Below, in pieces: positions 52,361 to 61,265 of a stretch of DNA of 64,000 nt. Numbering within the stretch: the stretch's first letter is position 1; every line of letters begins with the position of its first letter. Made by a program: the position numbers and the translations under genes. The stretch is taken from the NCBI RefSeq assembly GCF_000515255.1, contig NZ_KI911559.1:1-64000 (forward strand), in the 5' to 3' direction. Source of the stretch: Rhodovibrio salinarum DSM 9154 (lineage in GTDB: Bacteria > Pseudomonadota > Alphaproteobacteria > Kiloniellales > Rhodovibrionaceae). Under the pieces are notes generated by a model, which made no database searches, was not told where the DNA came from, and saw only the letters and a list, made by a program, of their open reading frames with translations.

Positions 52361-54745
52361 GTGCGTGCACGCCTGACCGCCTTGCTCCGACCACTGCTCG
52401 TGCTGGCCTTGCTGGGCGCCCTGGGGGCTGGGCTGCTGAGCCAGGTGCCGATCCGCGCGGACCTCTCGATCCTGCTGCCAGAACGTCAATCGGAGGACCT
52501 GGCCCTGTTGCAGCGTGCGTTGCAGGAAGGGCCGGCCAACCGCACGGTGATGATCGCGCTTCGACCCGTCGATCCGCCGGCCGACGCCAAGGCCCGCACG
52601 GATCAGCTGGCCGAACTCAGCCGCACCATGAAGCGCGCGCTTCAGGACAGCGGCCTGTTCGCGCGCGTCGCCAACGGCAGCCTGTCGCTGGACGACGCCG
52701 CACTGCAGCCCTTCCTGGAACACCGCTACCGCCTGAACCCGGCGCTGGCGGCCGACGCGTTCTCGCCCTCCAGCCTTAACCAGGCATTCGACCGGCTGCT
52801 GGTCGAGCTGCGCGGTCTGGGATCGCCCTTGATCGAGCGGATCATGCCGCGCGACCCGACACTGCGCATCTTCGAGGTGGCCCAGCTGTGGCGCGGCGAC
52901 GCCGGCCCGCGCAAGGCAAACGGCGTTTGGGTCGGGCGCGATGGCACGCGCGCGGTGCTGCTGGCGCGCAGCAAGCGCGCGGCGTTCGACGCGGGCGGAC
53001 AGGGCGAGGTCCTGGACGCGATCGACGCCGCCGTTCGCACGGTCGAACAGACGCACGGCGCGATAACGGCCGTACGCTCCGGGCCGTCGGTGATAGCAGT
53101 GGAAAGCCGCAACACAGCCGAATCGGAATCCCGTCGCCTGCTGATCTGGTCGCTCCCCATCGTGGCGTTGATCCTGCTAATCGCCTTTCGCCGGCCAAGC
53201 GTGCTGGTCGCCAGCGCGGTGCCGATTGCTGCCGGCTTCGTCGCCGGCGCGGGTGCCGTGGCAGCCGTCTTTGGGGAAATTTTGGCGCCCACGCTGGGGT
53301 TCGGGGCGATCCTGATCGGGGTAGGCGTGGACTATCCCCTGCATCTGTTCGCTCACCGCCGGCCCGAGGAGCCCCCAACGCACACCGCCCGGCGGATCTG
53401 GCCGGCGCTGGCGCTGGGCGCGGCCACCACGGCAATCGGTTTCCTGCCGCTGGTGCTGTCCAGCTTCCCCGGCGTGGCACAGCTGGGCGTGTTCACCCTG
53501 GCCGGCCTGCTGGTCGCCGCCGGGGGCGCCCGCTGGATATTGCCCTGGCTGATGCAGCCGGTGCATCTGCCCCCGGCGGAAGCGGTGTGGGACCGGCTGG
53601 CACCGCTGCACGCCGCCCTCGGCCGGCTGCGCCTGCCAACCCTGTTGCTGACGGCCGTGGCGGCCGGCTGGCTGGCGTTGCTGCCGGGATCGCAGGTCTG
53701 GCAGCAGGATCTGCGCGGTCTGAGCCCGATCTCGGAAACCCGCAAACAGGTCGACCAATCCCTGCGCGCCGACCTGGCGGCGACGAACCCGCGCTACCTG
53801 CTGGCCATCGACGCGCCGGATATGGAGACGCTGCTGCAGCGTCAGGAAGCCCTGCAGCCGACCCTGGACAAGCTGATCGCGGACGGGGCGGTGGCGCAGG
53901 TCGATCTGCTGGCCCGCTACCTGCCAAGCGCGGCCCGCCAGCGCGCCCGTCTGGCGTCCCTGCCCGACGCCGCAACGCTGCGCCAGCGGCTGGACCGCGC
54001 GCTCGCCGACCAGCCATTTTCGCCCGGGACATTCGCCCCTTTCGTCACCGACGTTGCGGCGGCCAAGGCAGCCGGCCCGCTGACGCCTTCGGAGATCGCG
54101 GCACCGCTACTGCGCAGCCGCCTCGACACGCTGGCGGTGGAAACCACGCACGGCCAGGTCCGGGGCTTCGGCTTCTTCGAGGGGCTACGCGACGAAGCGC
54201 GGCTGCGCCATGCTTTGGCACACGTCGACGTGCCCGGCGTACGCCTGCTCGACCTCAAGGCGGAGACGGAAGCCCTGATGCAGGGGTATCGGGATGAAAC
54301 GCTGCGCTGGATCGCGGTGGGCGCCTTGCTTGGCCTCGGCGCCCTTGCGATCGGCCTGCGCGGGGCGCGCGCGGTCGGACAGGTCGGCGCGTCGGTGCTG
54401 GTCTCGGTCACGCTCTCGGCTGCGCTGCTGGTCGCGCTCGGCACGCCGTTGACGCTGTTCCATCTACTCGGCCTCATGGTGGTCGCAGGGCTGGGGCTGG
54501 ACTACGCGATTTTTCTGCGCCAAGCCGTCCGCGATGGCGCCAACAGCCCCGAGGCCGGGCGGGATGGCCGGCGCAGTGTGGCGATCTGTGCGCTCACCAG
54601 CCTCTCGGTCTTCGCCATTCTGTCGACCGCCGAGATCCCGATGCTGGGGCAATTGGGCGTCACCGTGGCCCTGGGGGCCGGCGTGTCGCTTTTGAGCGCG
54701 CTGGTGTTCACAGGCGCCCTGCGGACCCATGTTACAGTGTCCTAG
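52361..54745 (+). CDS. MMPL/RND-type exporter of the polyene cluster
   Basis: 794 residues from a GTG. Twelve membrane segments in two halves. Each half has the conserved Asp-Tyr in its proton-relay helix: GVGVDYPLHLFAHR (first) and GLGLDYAIFLRQA (second). Large periplasmic loops follow the first and seventh helices. This resembles HpnN/ActII-3-like MMPL exporters, which move lipids to the outer membrane. Start four bases past the acyltransferase stop. Confidence 0.92.
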   Translation: MRARLTALLRPLLVLALLGALGAGLLSQVPIRADLSILLPERQSEDLALLQRALQEGPANRTVMIALRPVDPPADAKARTDQLAELSRTMKRALQDSGLFARVANGSLSLDDAALQPFLEHRYRLNPALAADAFSPSSLNQAFDRLLVELRGLGSPLIERIMPRDPTLRIFEVAQLWRGDAGPRKANGVWVGRDGTRAVLLARSKRAAFDAGGQGEVLDAIDAAVRTVEQTHGAITAVRSGPSVIAVESRNTAESESRRLLIWSLPIVALILLIAFRRPSVLVASAVPIAAGFVAGAGAVAAVFGEILAPTLGFGAILIGVGVDYPLHLFAHRRPEEPPTHTARRIWPALALGAATTAIGFLPLVLSSFPGVAQLGVFTLAGLLVAAGGARWILPWLMQPVHLPPAEAVWDRLAPLHAALGRLRLPTLLLTAVAAGWLALLPGSQVWQQDLRGLSPISETRKQVDQSLRADLAATNPRYLLAIDAPDMETLLQRQEALQPTLDKLIADGAVAQVDLLARYLPSAARQRARLASLPDAATLRQRLDRALADQPFSPGTFAPFVTDVAAAKAAGPLTPSEIAAPLLRSRLDTLAVETTHGQVRGFGFFEGLRDEARLRHALAHVDVPGVRLLDLKAETEALMQGYRDETLRWIAVGALLGLGALAIGLRGARAVGQVGASVLVSVTLSAALLVALGTPLTLFHLLGLMVVAGLGLDYAIFLRQAVRDGANSPEAGRDGRRSVAICALTSLSVFAILSTAEIPMLGQLGVTVALGAGVSLLSALVFTGALRTHVTVS

Positions 54746-56013
54746 TGACAGAGTCGGCCTTTGACCATCATCCACGGACCCGCTCGCCCGTGACCCCGCT
54801 TGCCATCACCGCGCTCTCGACCGTCAATGCGCTTGGCATCGGCCTCGATGCCACGGCGGAGGGCCTGTGGGCGAACCGTATTGCCCTGCGCCCCTGCGAC
54901 TATGAGGATGCGCACATCGACACCCACATCGGCCGGGTGCCCGGGGTGGAGGACGTGACGCTGCCCACGGCGTTCGCCCGCTTCGACTGCCGCAACAACC
55001 GCCTGGCGGAGATGGCGGTCCGCGCCGATGGCTTCGAAGGGGCGGCACAGGCCGCGATCCGGCGCTATGGCGCGCACCGGGTCGCCCTGATCCTGGGCAC
55101 CTCGACCTCCGGCGTCCGGGCGGGCGAAGTCGCATTTGCCAGGCGCGACCCGAAAACAGACGCGCTCCCGGACGACTTCCGCTTCCACGAAACCCACGAT
55201 CACCATGCCCTGGCCTGGTATGTGTCGGAACGGCTCGGCATCGCGGGACCGACGATGACGGTCTCCACCGCCTGCTCCTCTTCGGCCAAGGTCTTTGCCG
55301 ATGCCCATCAGTTAATCGAGGCCGGGTTGGTCGATGCCGCGATCGTCGGCGGGGCGGACTCGCTCTGTCTGATGACGCTGTACGGCTTCAAATCGCTGGA
55401 CCTGCTGGACACCGGCCCGGCCCGGCCGAACGACGCGGACCGGCGCGGCATCTCGATCGGCGAGGGCGCCGGCCTGGCCCTGGTCGAGCGCGAGGTCGGC
55501 GAGCGCCCGGCACTGGCCCGATTGCTCGGCTACGGCGAAAGCTCGGACGCCCACCACATGTCCGCCCCGCACCCCACCGGTCTGGGCGCGGAGCTATCGA
55601 TGCGTGCGGCACTCGAGCGCGCTGGCTTGGACCCTGGCGCGGTGGACTACATCAACCAGCACGGCACCGGCAGCACGCAAAACGACCAAAGCGAGACCCA
55701 GGCGATTGCCCGGGTGTTCGGCCCCCAACTGCGCTGCAGTTCCACCAAGGGCGCGACCGGCCATACGCTGGGCGCGGCCGGGATCATCGAAACGGCGATC
55801 TGTATCTGCGCGCTGACCCGGGGGTTCCGACCGGGCAACAGTAACCTGGAAACGCTGGACCCCGAGATTCCCACCACCGTGCAGCGCGCGAGCGAAGCGG
55901 CGAGCATCGACGTTGTGCTGATGAACTCCTTCGGTTTCGGCGGCAGCAACTGCAGCCTGCTGCTCGGCCACGGCGATGCCAGCGTGTCGGTTCCGGAGGC
56001 GCGCCAGCCATGA
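54745..56013 (+). CDS. beta-ketoacyl synthase of the polyene cluster
   Basis: 422 residues from a GTG overlapping the exporter stop by one base. Complete catalytic triad: C177 (VSTACSSSAKVF), H306 (NQHGTGSTQN) and H340 (STKGATGHTLGAAG). It condenses malonyl units in chain growth. It is paired with the next gene, a chain-length-factor-like ketosynthase, as in the ApeO/ApeC heterodimer. Confidence 0.95.
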   Translation: MTESAFDHHPRTRSPVTPLAITALSTVNALGIGLDATAEGLWANRIALRPCDYEDAHIDTHIGRVPGVEDVTLPTAFARFDCRNNRLAEMAVRADGFEGAAQAAIRRYGAHRVALILGTSTSGVRAGEVAFARRDPKTDALPDDFRFHETHDHHALAWYVSERLGIAGPTMTVSTACSSSAKVFADAHQLIEAGLVDAAIVGGADSLCLMTLYGFKSLDLLDTGPARPNDADRRGISIGEGAGLALVEREVGERPALARLLGYGESSDAHHMSAPHPTGLGAELSMRAALERAGLDPGAVDYINQHGTGSTQNDQSETQAIARVFGPQLRCSSTKGATGHTLGAAGIIETAICICALTRGFRPGNSNLETLDPEIPTTVQRASEAASIDVVLMNSFGFGGSNCSLLLGHGDASVSVPEARQP

Positions 56014-56807
56014 TCGAGACCACCCTCCTCGGCATCGGTCTGCACGGCCCCGGCATGGCCGGCTGGGCGGACGGCGGCGCGGTCCTGGCCGGCCGTGTGC
56101 CTTACGACCCCGCCATCACCCCGCCGCCGCAACCCGAGAACCTGAGCCCGCGGGAACGTCGGCGGGTGTCCCAGGCGGTGCGCCTGGCACTGGCCGTGGG
56201 ACAGGAATCCGTGCGCCATGCCCGTGTCGACCCAGGCGAGCTGCCGTCGGTGTTCGGCTGGGCGCATGGCGATGGCGCAACCGTCCAGCGCATCCTGATG
56301 GAGCTGTCGACCGACGAGCGCCACGTCTCGCCCAAGGACTTCCACCACTCGGTGCACAACGTCGCGGTCGGCTATTGGGCGATCGCGACCGGCTGCCACC
56401 GGGCCTGCACCAGCGTATCGGCCGGCGCCGATACCTTCCCCGCTGCGCTATTGAAGGCGATGGCACAGATCCGGGCCGATGGCGACCCGGTCCTGCTCGT
56501 GCTGTGCGATACGCCGTTTCCAGAGCCGCTCAACACCGTCTGCCCGGTCGGGGCGCCACTCGGCCTCGCCTTGGTGCTGGGGCCGCCCAGGCAACCCGGG
56601 GCGAAGGCGATCCTGCGCGCTGACTTCACCGCCGGAGGGACGGAGCCAACACCGCCCGAGATCCCGGCGCTGCGCGAACTGTGGCAGTATAACGCCGCTG
56701 CGCGTGCCCTGCCCGTCCTCACCGCCCTGGCACGCGGCGAGGCCATGCGGGAGGGCCTCCCCTACGGCGCCCACGCTCACCTAGACCTAGAGCTGACGCC
56801 GTGCTGA
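56010..56807 (+). CDS. ketosynthase-like chain-length factor (ApeC-like)
   Basis: 265 residues, only the N-terminal two-thirds of a ketosynthase (Ketoacyl-synt_2 type) and lacking both catalytic histidines. It keeps the dimer core PKDFHHSVHNVAVGYWAIAT and HRACTSVSAGADTFPAALL. C133 sits where ketosynthases have their nucleophile, while most relatives I recall have Ser there. It would set chain length with the active ketosynthase. Four-base overlap with that gene. Confidence 0.85.
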   Translation: MIETTLLGIGLHGPGMAGWADGGAVLAGRVPYDPAITPPPQPENLSPRERRRVSQAVRLALAVGQESVRHARVDPGELPSVFGWAHGDGATVQRILMELSTDERHVSPKDFHHSVHNVAVGYWAIATGCHRACTSVSAGADTFPAALLKAMAQIRADGDPVLLVLCDTPFPEPLNTVCPVGAPLGLALVLGPPRQPGAKAILRADFTAGGTEPTPPEIPALRELWQYNAAARALPVLTALARGEAMREGLPYGAHAHLDLELTPC

Positions 56808-57238
56808 ACGGCGGACTGCTGGACCGCGCGGGCATCGCCGCGCGCATTCCGCACGCCGGGGCGATGGTGCTGCTGGACACGGTGGTCGCCAGCGACGGCA
56901 CGACGATCCATGCCCGCACCGACAGCCATCGGCGCCCCGATAACCCGCTACGCCGAGACGGTCGGCTGCACGCGATCGCCGGCAGCGAATACGGTGCGCA
57001 GGCGGCCGCCGTACATGGCCCCCTGCAAGCCGGCGCGCACGCCGTTGCCCAACCGGGCATGGTCGTCTCGGTACGCGAACTGAACTGGACGCGGGCGCGG
57101 CTGGACGATATCGACGGCCCGCTCGACGTGCACGCGACCTGCCTGCTGGCGACCCGGCAGCAGCTCGCCTATGCCTTTACCCTGGCGCACGCGGGCACGA
57201 CGCTGGTCGAAGGAGAGGTCGGAATCATCCTGTCATGA
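56801..57238 (+). CDS. hot-dog 3-hydroxyacyl dehydratase (ApeP type)
   Basis: 145 residues from a GTG. ARIPHAGAMVLLDTVVASDG carries the catalytic His and Asp stretch, and HAIAGSEYGAQAAAVHG the Glu-x-x-Ala-Gln helix of the FabA/ApeP group. It dehydrates 3-hydroxyacyl carrier-protein intermediates to extend the conjugated chain. Overlaps the chain-length-factor gene by 7 bases. Confidence 0.88.
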   Translation: MLNGGLLDRAGIAARIPHAGAMVLLDTVVASDGTTIHARTDSHRRPDNPLRRDGRLHAIAGSEYGAQAAAVHGPLQAGAHAVAQPGMVVSVRELNWTRARLDDIDGPLDVHATCLLATRQQLAYAFTLAHAGTTLVEGEVGIILS

Positions 57239-57248
57239 GCGAGGGCGC

Positions 57249-57983
57249 ATGAGCGAACAACCGCCGCGCCGGGCGCTGGTGACCGGCGGCAGCGGGGCGA
57301 TCGGCGGGGCCATCTGCCGGACCCTGGCCGCCCAGGGCACTGAGGTCATCGTCCACGCCAACACCAACCTTGCCGGTGCCGAAACGGTTGTAGAGGCGAT
57401 CCGCGCCGAGGGCGGCCGGGCGCAAGCGGTCGCCTTCGATGTCACCGACGCGGACGCGACGCAGGCCGCGCTCGAACGGCTCGGCGCGGACGGGACGATC
57501 CGGATCGCGGTGCACGCCGCCGGCATCCACGCCGACGCCACGATGGCCGGCATGGACCGGGCGAGCTGGAACCGGGTCGTCGACGTCTCGCTGAACGGCT
57601 TCTACAACGTCGTGCAGCCGCTCTTGCTGCCGATGACGCGAGGGCGCTGGGGCCGGGTGATCGCGGTTTCCTCGATCTCCGGCATCCTGGGCAACCGTGG
57701 GCAGACCAACTACGCCGCCGCCAAGGCCGGCCAGCACGGCGCGATCAAGTCGCTCGCCCAGGAAGTCGCCAGCCGCGGCATCACCGCCAACGCAGTCGCG
57801 CCGGGCGTGATCGCCACGCCGGACACCGAAGCCAGTTTCGACCCGGCGCGGATCAAGGAGCTGGTCCCGATGCGCCGCGCCGGCCAGCCGGAAGAGGTCG
57901 CCGAGCTGGTCGGCTTCCTCGCCTCCGACAAGGCCTCCTACATCACCGGTCAGGTGATCGCGGTCGCCGGGGGACTGGCTTAG
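57249..57983 (+). CDS. 3-ketoacyl-ACP reductase of the polyene cluster (FabG type)
   Basis: 244 residues. Short-chain dehydrogenase with TGGSGAIG (12-19), S142, Y155 and K159 (NYAAAKAG), and the NAVAPGVIATP segment. It reduces the 3-keto group with NADPH. Last gene of the plus-strand block, ten bases past the dehydratase stop. Confidence 0.94.
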   Translation: MSEQPPRRALVTGGSGAIGGAICRTLAAQGTEVIVHANTNLAGAETVVEAIRAEGGRAQAVAFDVTDADATQAALERLGADGTIRIAVHAAGIHADATMAGMDRASWNRVVDVSLNGFYNVVQPLLLPMTRGRWGRVIAVSSISGILGNRGQTNYAAAKAGQHGAIKSLAQEVASRGITANAVAPGVIATPDTEASFDPARIKELVPMRRAGQPEEVAELVGFLASDKASYITGQVIAVAGGLA

Positions 57984-58010
57984 CGCCGGCTGTCGCCGCC
58001 CCAGTCATCA

Positions 58011-58032
58011 GACACCTAAACGCTTAGGTGTC
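58011..58032. terminator. 9-bp hairpin between convergent genes
   Basis: GACACCTAA (58011-58019) pairs with TTAGGTGTC (58024-58032) around ACGC. It overlaps the stop codon of the lipoprotein gene. No T run; a possible two-way transcription end for the plus-strand block and the lipoprotein. Confidence 0.5.
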
Positions 58033-58491
58033 CGTGCCGTTTGCCGGGCGGATGCTCGACGCTTCGCGGACGATCTCCGTACGGAGGTTCTGGACCCAGC
58101 CGTTGTAGTTGGAGTGGATCTTCCCTTCCGCCGCATCATACTTGAGGTTCGTGCTGTCCTTATAGGTGATCGAGAAAGTCTGGGTGTTGTGCATGATGTC
58201 GACGACAGCGACATGGCTGCGGATCGGCAAGCGGCCGATCAAATGGCCAGGCTGATCCGGGTCGGCGCGCTGGATCTGCCAACCAAGCCTGCCACCCGCG
58301 CGCTTAATGGCGTTTTCGACCTCCATCATCTCCGTCGACGGCGGTGCGGAGAGGGAGGCCTCCTGAACGTTGTAGATATCGGAGGTGCGGCAGCCGGCCA
58401 GCGCGGCGACGAGCAGCACCGCCGCGACAAGGCGGAGCGCCCAGGCGCGCGGATCCAGGCCGGCAGTGGTCGAAGAGATAGTCCCCGTCAT
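58024..58491 (-). CDS. conserved lipoprotein, unknown
   Basis: 155 residues from the ATG at 58491 (GGGGGA upstream). Signal peptide with a lipobox (AALAGC). The body has MEVENAIKRAGGRLGWQIQR, RSHVAVVDIMHNTQTFSITY and YNGWVQNLRTEIVREA, matching a widespread small lipoprotein family with no assigned role (internal IKxAGxxxGW, SxxYSIxY-like, NYNxWxxNL patterns). It sits inside the polyene region on the opposite strand, so it may be part of the export path. Confidence 0.75.
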   Translation of the reverse strand: MTGTISSTTAGLDPRAWALRLVAAVLLVAALAGCRTSDIYNVQEASLSAPPSTEMMEVENAIKRAGGRLGWQIQRADPDQPGHLIGRLPIRSHVAVVDIMHNTQTFSITYKDSTNLKYDAAEGKIHSNYNGWVQNLRTEIVREASSIRPANGTDT

Positions 58492-58534
58492 GATCGTCCC
58501 CCAGTAACGTACAAGCTTGACGCGCGGCCGGCCT

Positions 58535-59395
58535 CTATGGCCGGTGCTCCGCATCTACGGTCCCATGCCGGCGGTCGGCGCGCAATACGCGCACCAAGCC
58601 CGCAGGATCGAAACCGCGGGCCAAGAGCTTGCCCGTCACCATCGCGGTGATCGCCAGGGTATCGGCAAGCGGCCGGTAATAGCTGTGGCGCGGCGGCCGG
58701 GCGGGATAAACGGCGGGCACCGGCACCTCGACGATCCGCCAGCCGCGGCGGGCGGCCTCGATCAGCACCTCGCTCTCGAATACGAAGCCGCTCCGGCGTG
58801 CCGGCAAATCCAGCCGGTCGACCAAGCCGCCCGGATAGACGCGCAGGCCGCACTGCGTGTCCCCGATCCGCTGCCCAGCAGCCCAGGAAATAAAAAAGCC
58901 CGCGATCCGATTGGCGATCCGACGCGCGCGCGGCATTTCAGCCGTATCGTGCACCCGGCTGCCCAGCACTAGCATGTCCGGCGCCGCCCAGCTCAACAGC
59001 CGGGGAATATCGCGGGTACGGTGCTGGCCATCGGCGTCCAGCGTCACGACGGCGTCGAAGCCGGCCGTGCGTGCGGCTGCAAGCCCATCGATCAGGCTCG
59101 TCCCCTTGCCGGCGTTCTCGGCATGGCGGATCAGCTGAACGTCGAGCCGACCCGCTTCCGCCGCCGTGGCGTCGTGGGAGCCGTCGTCCACCACGATCAC
59201 CTCGGCCAGCTGGGCCCGCACCCGCCGGATCAGATCGGCAATCGTGGCCGCTTCGTTGTAAGCCGGGATCAGGGCGACACAGCGACCCACCGACGGGCGC
59301 TCACGCACCAACGCGCCGGGCTCCCCAGCCGGGGCCATCCGGTCGGCTTCCTGCGCGTCCTCCCCCGAATCGAGACTGACGTCGCAGGCGCTCAT
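58535..59395 (-). CDS. family 2 glycosyltransferase of the polyene cluster
   Basis: 286 residues from the ATG at 59395. GT-A fold with ALIPAYNEAATIADLIRRVR, VIVVDDGSHDAT, VTLDADGQHRTRDIP (metal-binding DxD), and SGFVFESEVLIEAARRGWRI. It resembles dolichyl-phosphate-mannose-synthase-like enzymes of aryl polyene clusters that add the sugar head. It overlaps the upstream FAD-enzyme stop by 4 bases, so the two form a minus-strand unit. Confidence 0.88.
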   Translation of the reverse strand: MSACDVSLDSGEDAQEADRMAPAGEPGALVRERPSVGRCVALIPAYNEAATIADLIRRVRAQLAEVIVVDDGSHDATAAEAGRLDVQLIRHAENAGKGTSLIDGLAAARTAGFDAVVTLDADGQHRTRDIPRLLSWAAPDMLVLGSRVHDTAEMPRARRIANRIAGFFISWAAGQRIGDTQCGLRVYPGGLVDRLDLPARRSGFVFESEVLIEAARRGWRIVEVPVPAVYPARPPRHSYYRPLADTLAITAMVTGKLLARGFDPAGLVRVLRADRRHGTVDAEHRP

Positions 59396-60696
59396 TCCGC
59401 CGGCTCCGGCGGCGCGATGGCCGCGGGGCTCTGCTCCGGATCGCGGCGTTGCTCCAGCCAATAGAACAAACGGAAGGCCGCCAACCGCAGGTCCAGGTTG
59501 AGACCGTGGCGGGTGTCGCCGGCCAGCACCGACAGGACCGCCCGGCGCACGCCCAGAAGGTTGCGCGGGTTCATGAACATACGCTGCAACGCCGGCGTGT
59601 TGAACCGGCGGATGAACCAGGAAATCCGCTTCAGATCGCCTTCCACCAGCTTCTGGTGGCGGCGCAACAGGCGCGCCCCGCGCGCGGGATGATCGAGCAG
59701 GCGATCAATCGCCGCGGCAGCCGACTGCGCCCCGATCATCGCCAGGTGCACGCCACTGGAGAACACGGGATCGAGGAAGCAATAGCTATCGCCCAGCAGG
59801 AGATATCCGTCGCCGTACATCCGGTCGGCGCAGTAGCTGTAATTGCCGGTCCCGCGCACCGGGCTCACGCGCTCGGCGTGCTGGACCATCTCCCAGACCT
59901 CGGCACTGCGTTGCAGGGTCTCGGTATAGAAGTCCTCCAGGCTGCCCCGCCGGCGCTTGAAGTGCTCGGGCCCGCAGACAGCGCCGACCGAAACGCGTCC
60001 GTCCGGCAGCGGGATCATCCAGATCCACCCCTGGTCGAACCAGCACACCGCGATGTCGCCGTCGAGCCCCCAGTTGTCCCGTGAGACCCCACGCAAATGG
60101 GCGAAGATCGCAGCGGTGTTGTGCATGCGGTCGGGCTGCCGGTTGGTGAGCTTGCGCGCCAGCAGGCCATCACGCCCGGAGGCGTCGATCACGAAGCGCG
60201 CGCGGTCGGTGCGCCGGCCGATACCGTCGTCCACCGTCAGGACGCTGTCGCCCAGCCTCGGCGCGGCGCTGACCACCTCGGTGCGCTGATGCACGGTCAC
60301 CCCGTTGGCTGCGGCATTGTTCAGCAGCAGGGCATCGAACGACGCGCGCTCGACATGGTAGGCATGTCCCGGGTTGGGATCGAGTGCCTGATCGAAGCGG
60401 AATACCTGGCGGCGGCCATGCTTGGGTGCGACGAACTCCGCCCCCGGCTTGAAGGTGCCCATCGCGCGCACCTGATCGTGCACGCCCAGATCCTCCAGCA
60501 ACGGCACCGTCTTGGGCAGCAGCGATTCACCGACGTGGAATCGGGGATGCTGCGCCTTCTCGTACAGCACAACGGAACGCCCGCGCCGCGCCAGCAAGGT
60601 GGCCACGGTGGCCCCGCCCGGCCCCCCGCCGATGACGGCAACGTCGGCGGGTCCGCTGGGGTCGGGCGCGCCTGAGTCATCGGGCGGTTGGGTCAC
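59392..60696 (-). CDS. FAD-dependent oxidoreductase, halogenase/geranylgeranyl-reductase-like
   Basis: 434 residues from a GTG with GGGGAGA upstream. N-terminal Rossmann motif VIGGGPGGATVATLLARRGR and the second FAD motif HVGESLLPKTVPLLEDLG. It also has GWIWMIP, matching the G-W-x-W-x-I-P signature of flavin-dependent halogenases and relatives, and YLLLGDSYCFLDPVFSSGVH, the common third FAD motif. It could be a monooxygenase or halogenase acting on the aryl polyene, or a reductase. I do not see the lysine of tryptophan halogenases clearly. Confidence 0.85.
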   Translation of the reverse strand: MTQPPDDSGAPDPSGPADVAVIGGGPGGATVATLLARRGRSVVLYEKAQHPRFHVGESLLPKTVPLLEDLGVHDQVRAMGTFKPGAEFVAPKHGRRQVFRFDQALDPNPGHAYHVERASFDALLLNNAAANGVTVHQRTEVVSAAPRLGDSVLTVDDGIGRRTDRARFVIDASGRDGLLARKLTNRQPDRMHNTAAIFAHLRGVSRDNWGLDGDIAVCWFDQGWIWMIPLPDGRVSVGAVCGPEHFKRRRGSLEDFYTETLQRSAEVWEMVQHAERVSPVRGTGNYSYCADRMYGDGYLLLGDSYCFLDPVFSSGVHLAMIGAQSAAAAIDRLLDHPARGARLLRRHQKLVEGDLKRISWFIRRFNTPALQRMFMNPRNLLGVRRAVLSVLAGDTRHGLNLDLRLAAFRLFYWLEQRRDPEQSPAAIAPPEPAE

Positions 60697-60822
60697 GTCG
60701 GCATCTCCCCTGCCTCAGACCGGGCGACCGGCCGGTAAGCCGCTCGCCTGACCGGTCCGAGACCGAAGGTGGGCCGAAACACGCCGGACCGCAACCGCCG
60801 CCCGCCCCGTAGCCGCCGCGGA

Positions 60823-60981
60823 TCAGCGCAACAGGCCGCGGATCAACGACACCGCGAACAACACCAGGAAGATAACAAACAGGACCTTCGCGATCCCGGC
60901 AGCCGTACCGGCAACACCGCCGAAGCCCAGCCCGGCGGCGATCAGTGCGATCACGAGAAACGTCAGAGACCAACCCAACAT
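60823..60981 (-). CDS. DUF1328 small membrane protein
   Basis: 52 residues from the ATG at 60981: [20 protein letters not shown] then [20 protein letters not shown]. Two hydrophobic spans, length and sequence typical of the DUF1328 family (YtjA). A minor envelope or stress protein of unknown function. AGGT lies just before the ATG. Confidence 0.88.
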   Translation of the reverse strand: MLGWSLTFLVIALIAAGLGFGGVAGTAAGIAKVLFVIFLVLFAVSLIRGLLR

Positions 60982-61265
60982 GTAAACCTCACCTTTGTCA
61001 TGAAACGTATTGGCGGCGCCACGTGACGCCGTCATGCATAGACCTGATGGCCAATACCCCGCGGCAAAACACCGGTCATCGGCAAATCACGCTGGGCTCA
61101 CAAGCCGCGAACCTATACTACCGCAACTGTTCAAGCTAATCGCCTCATAATCCTACCTAATGCGCGACCGGTTTGTTGACGACACCGGCTGCGGAACGAC
61201 ACAAGCTCGGGTGTTCAAAACCACCGGGATATGCGTCCCGCAACTACGCGATCAAATCAGGTTTC

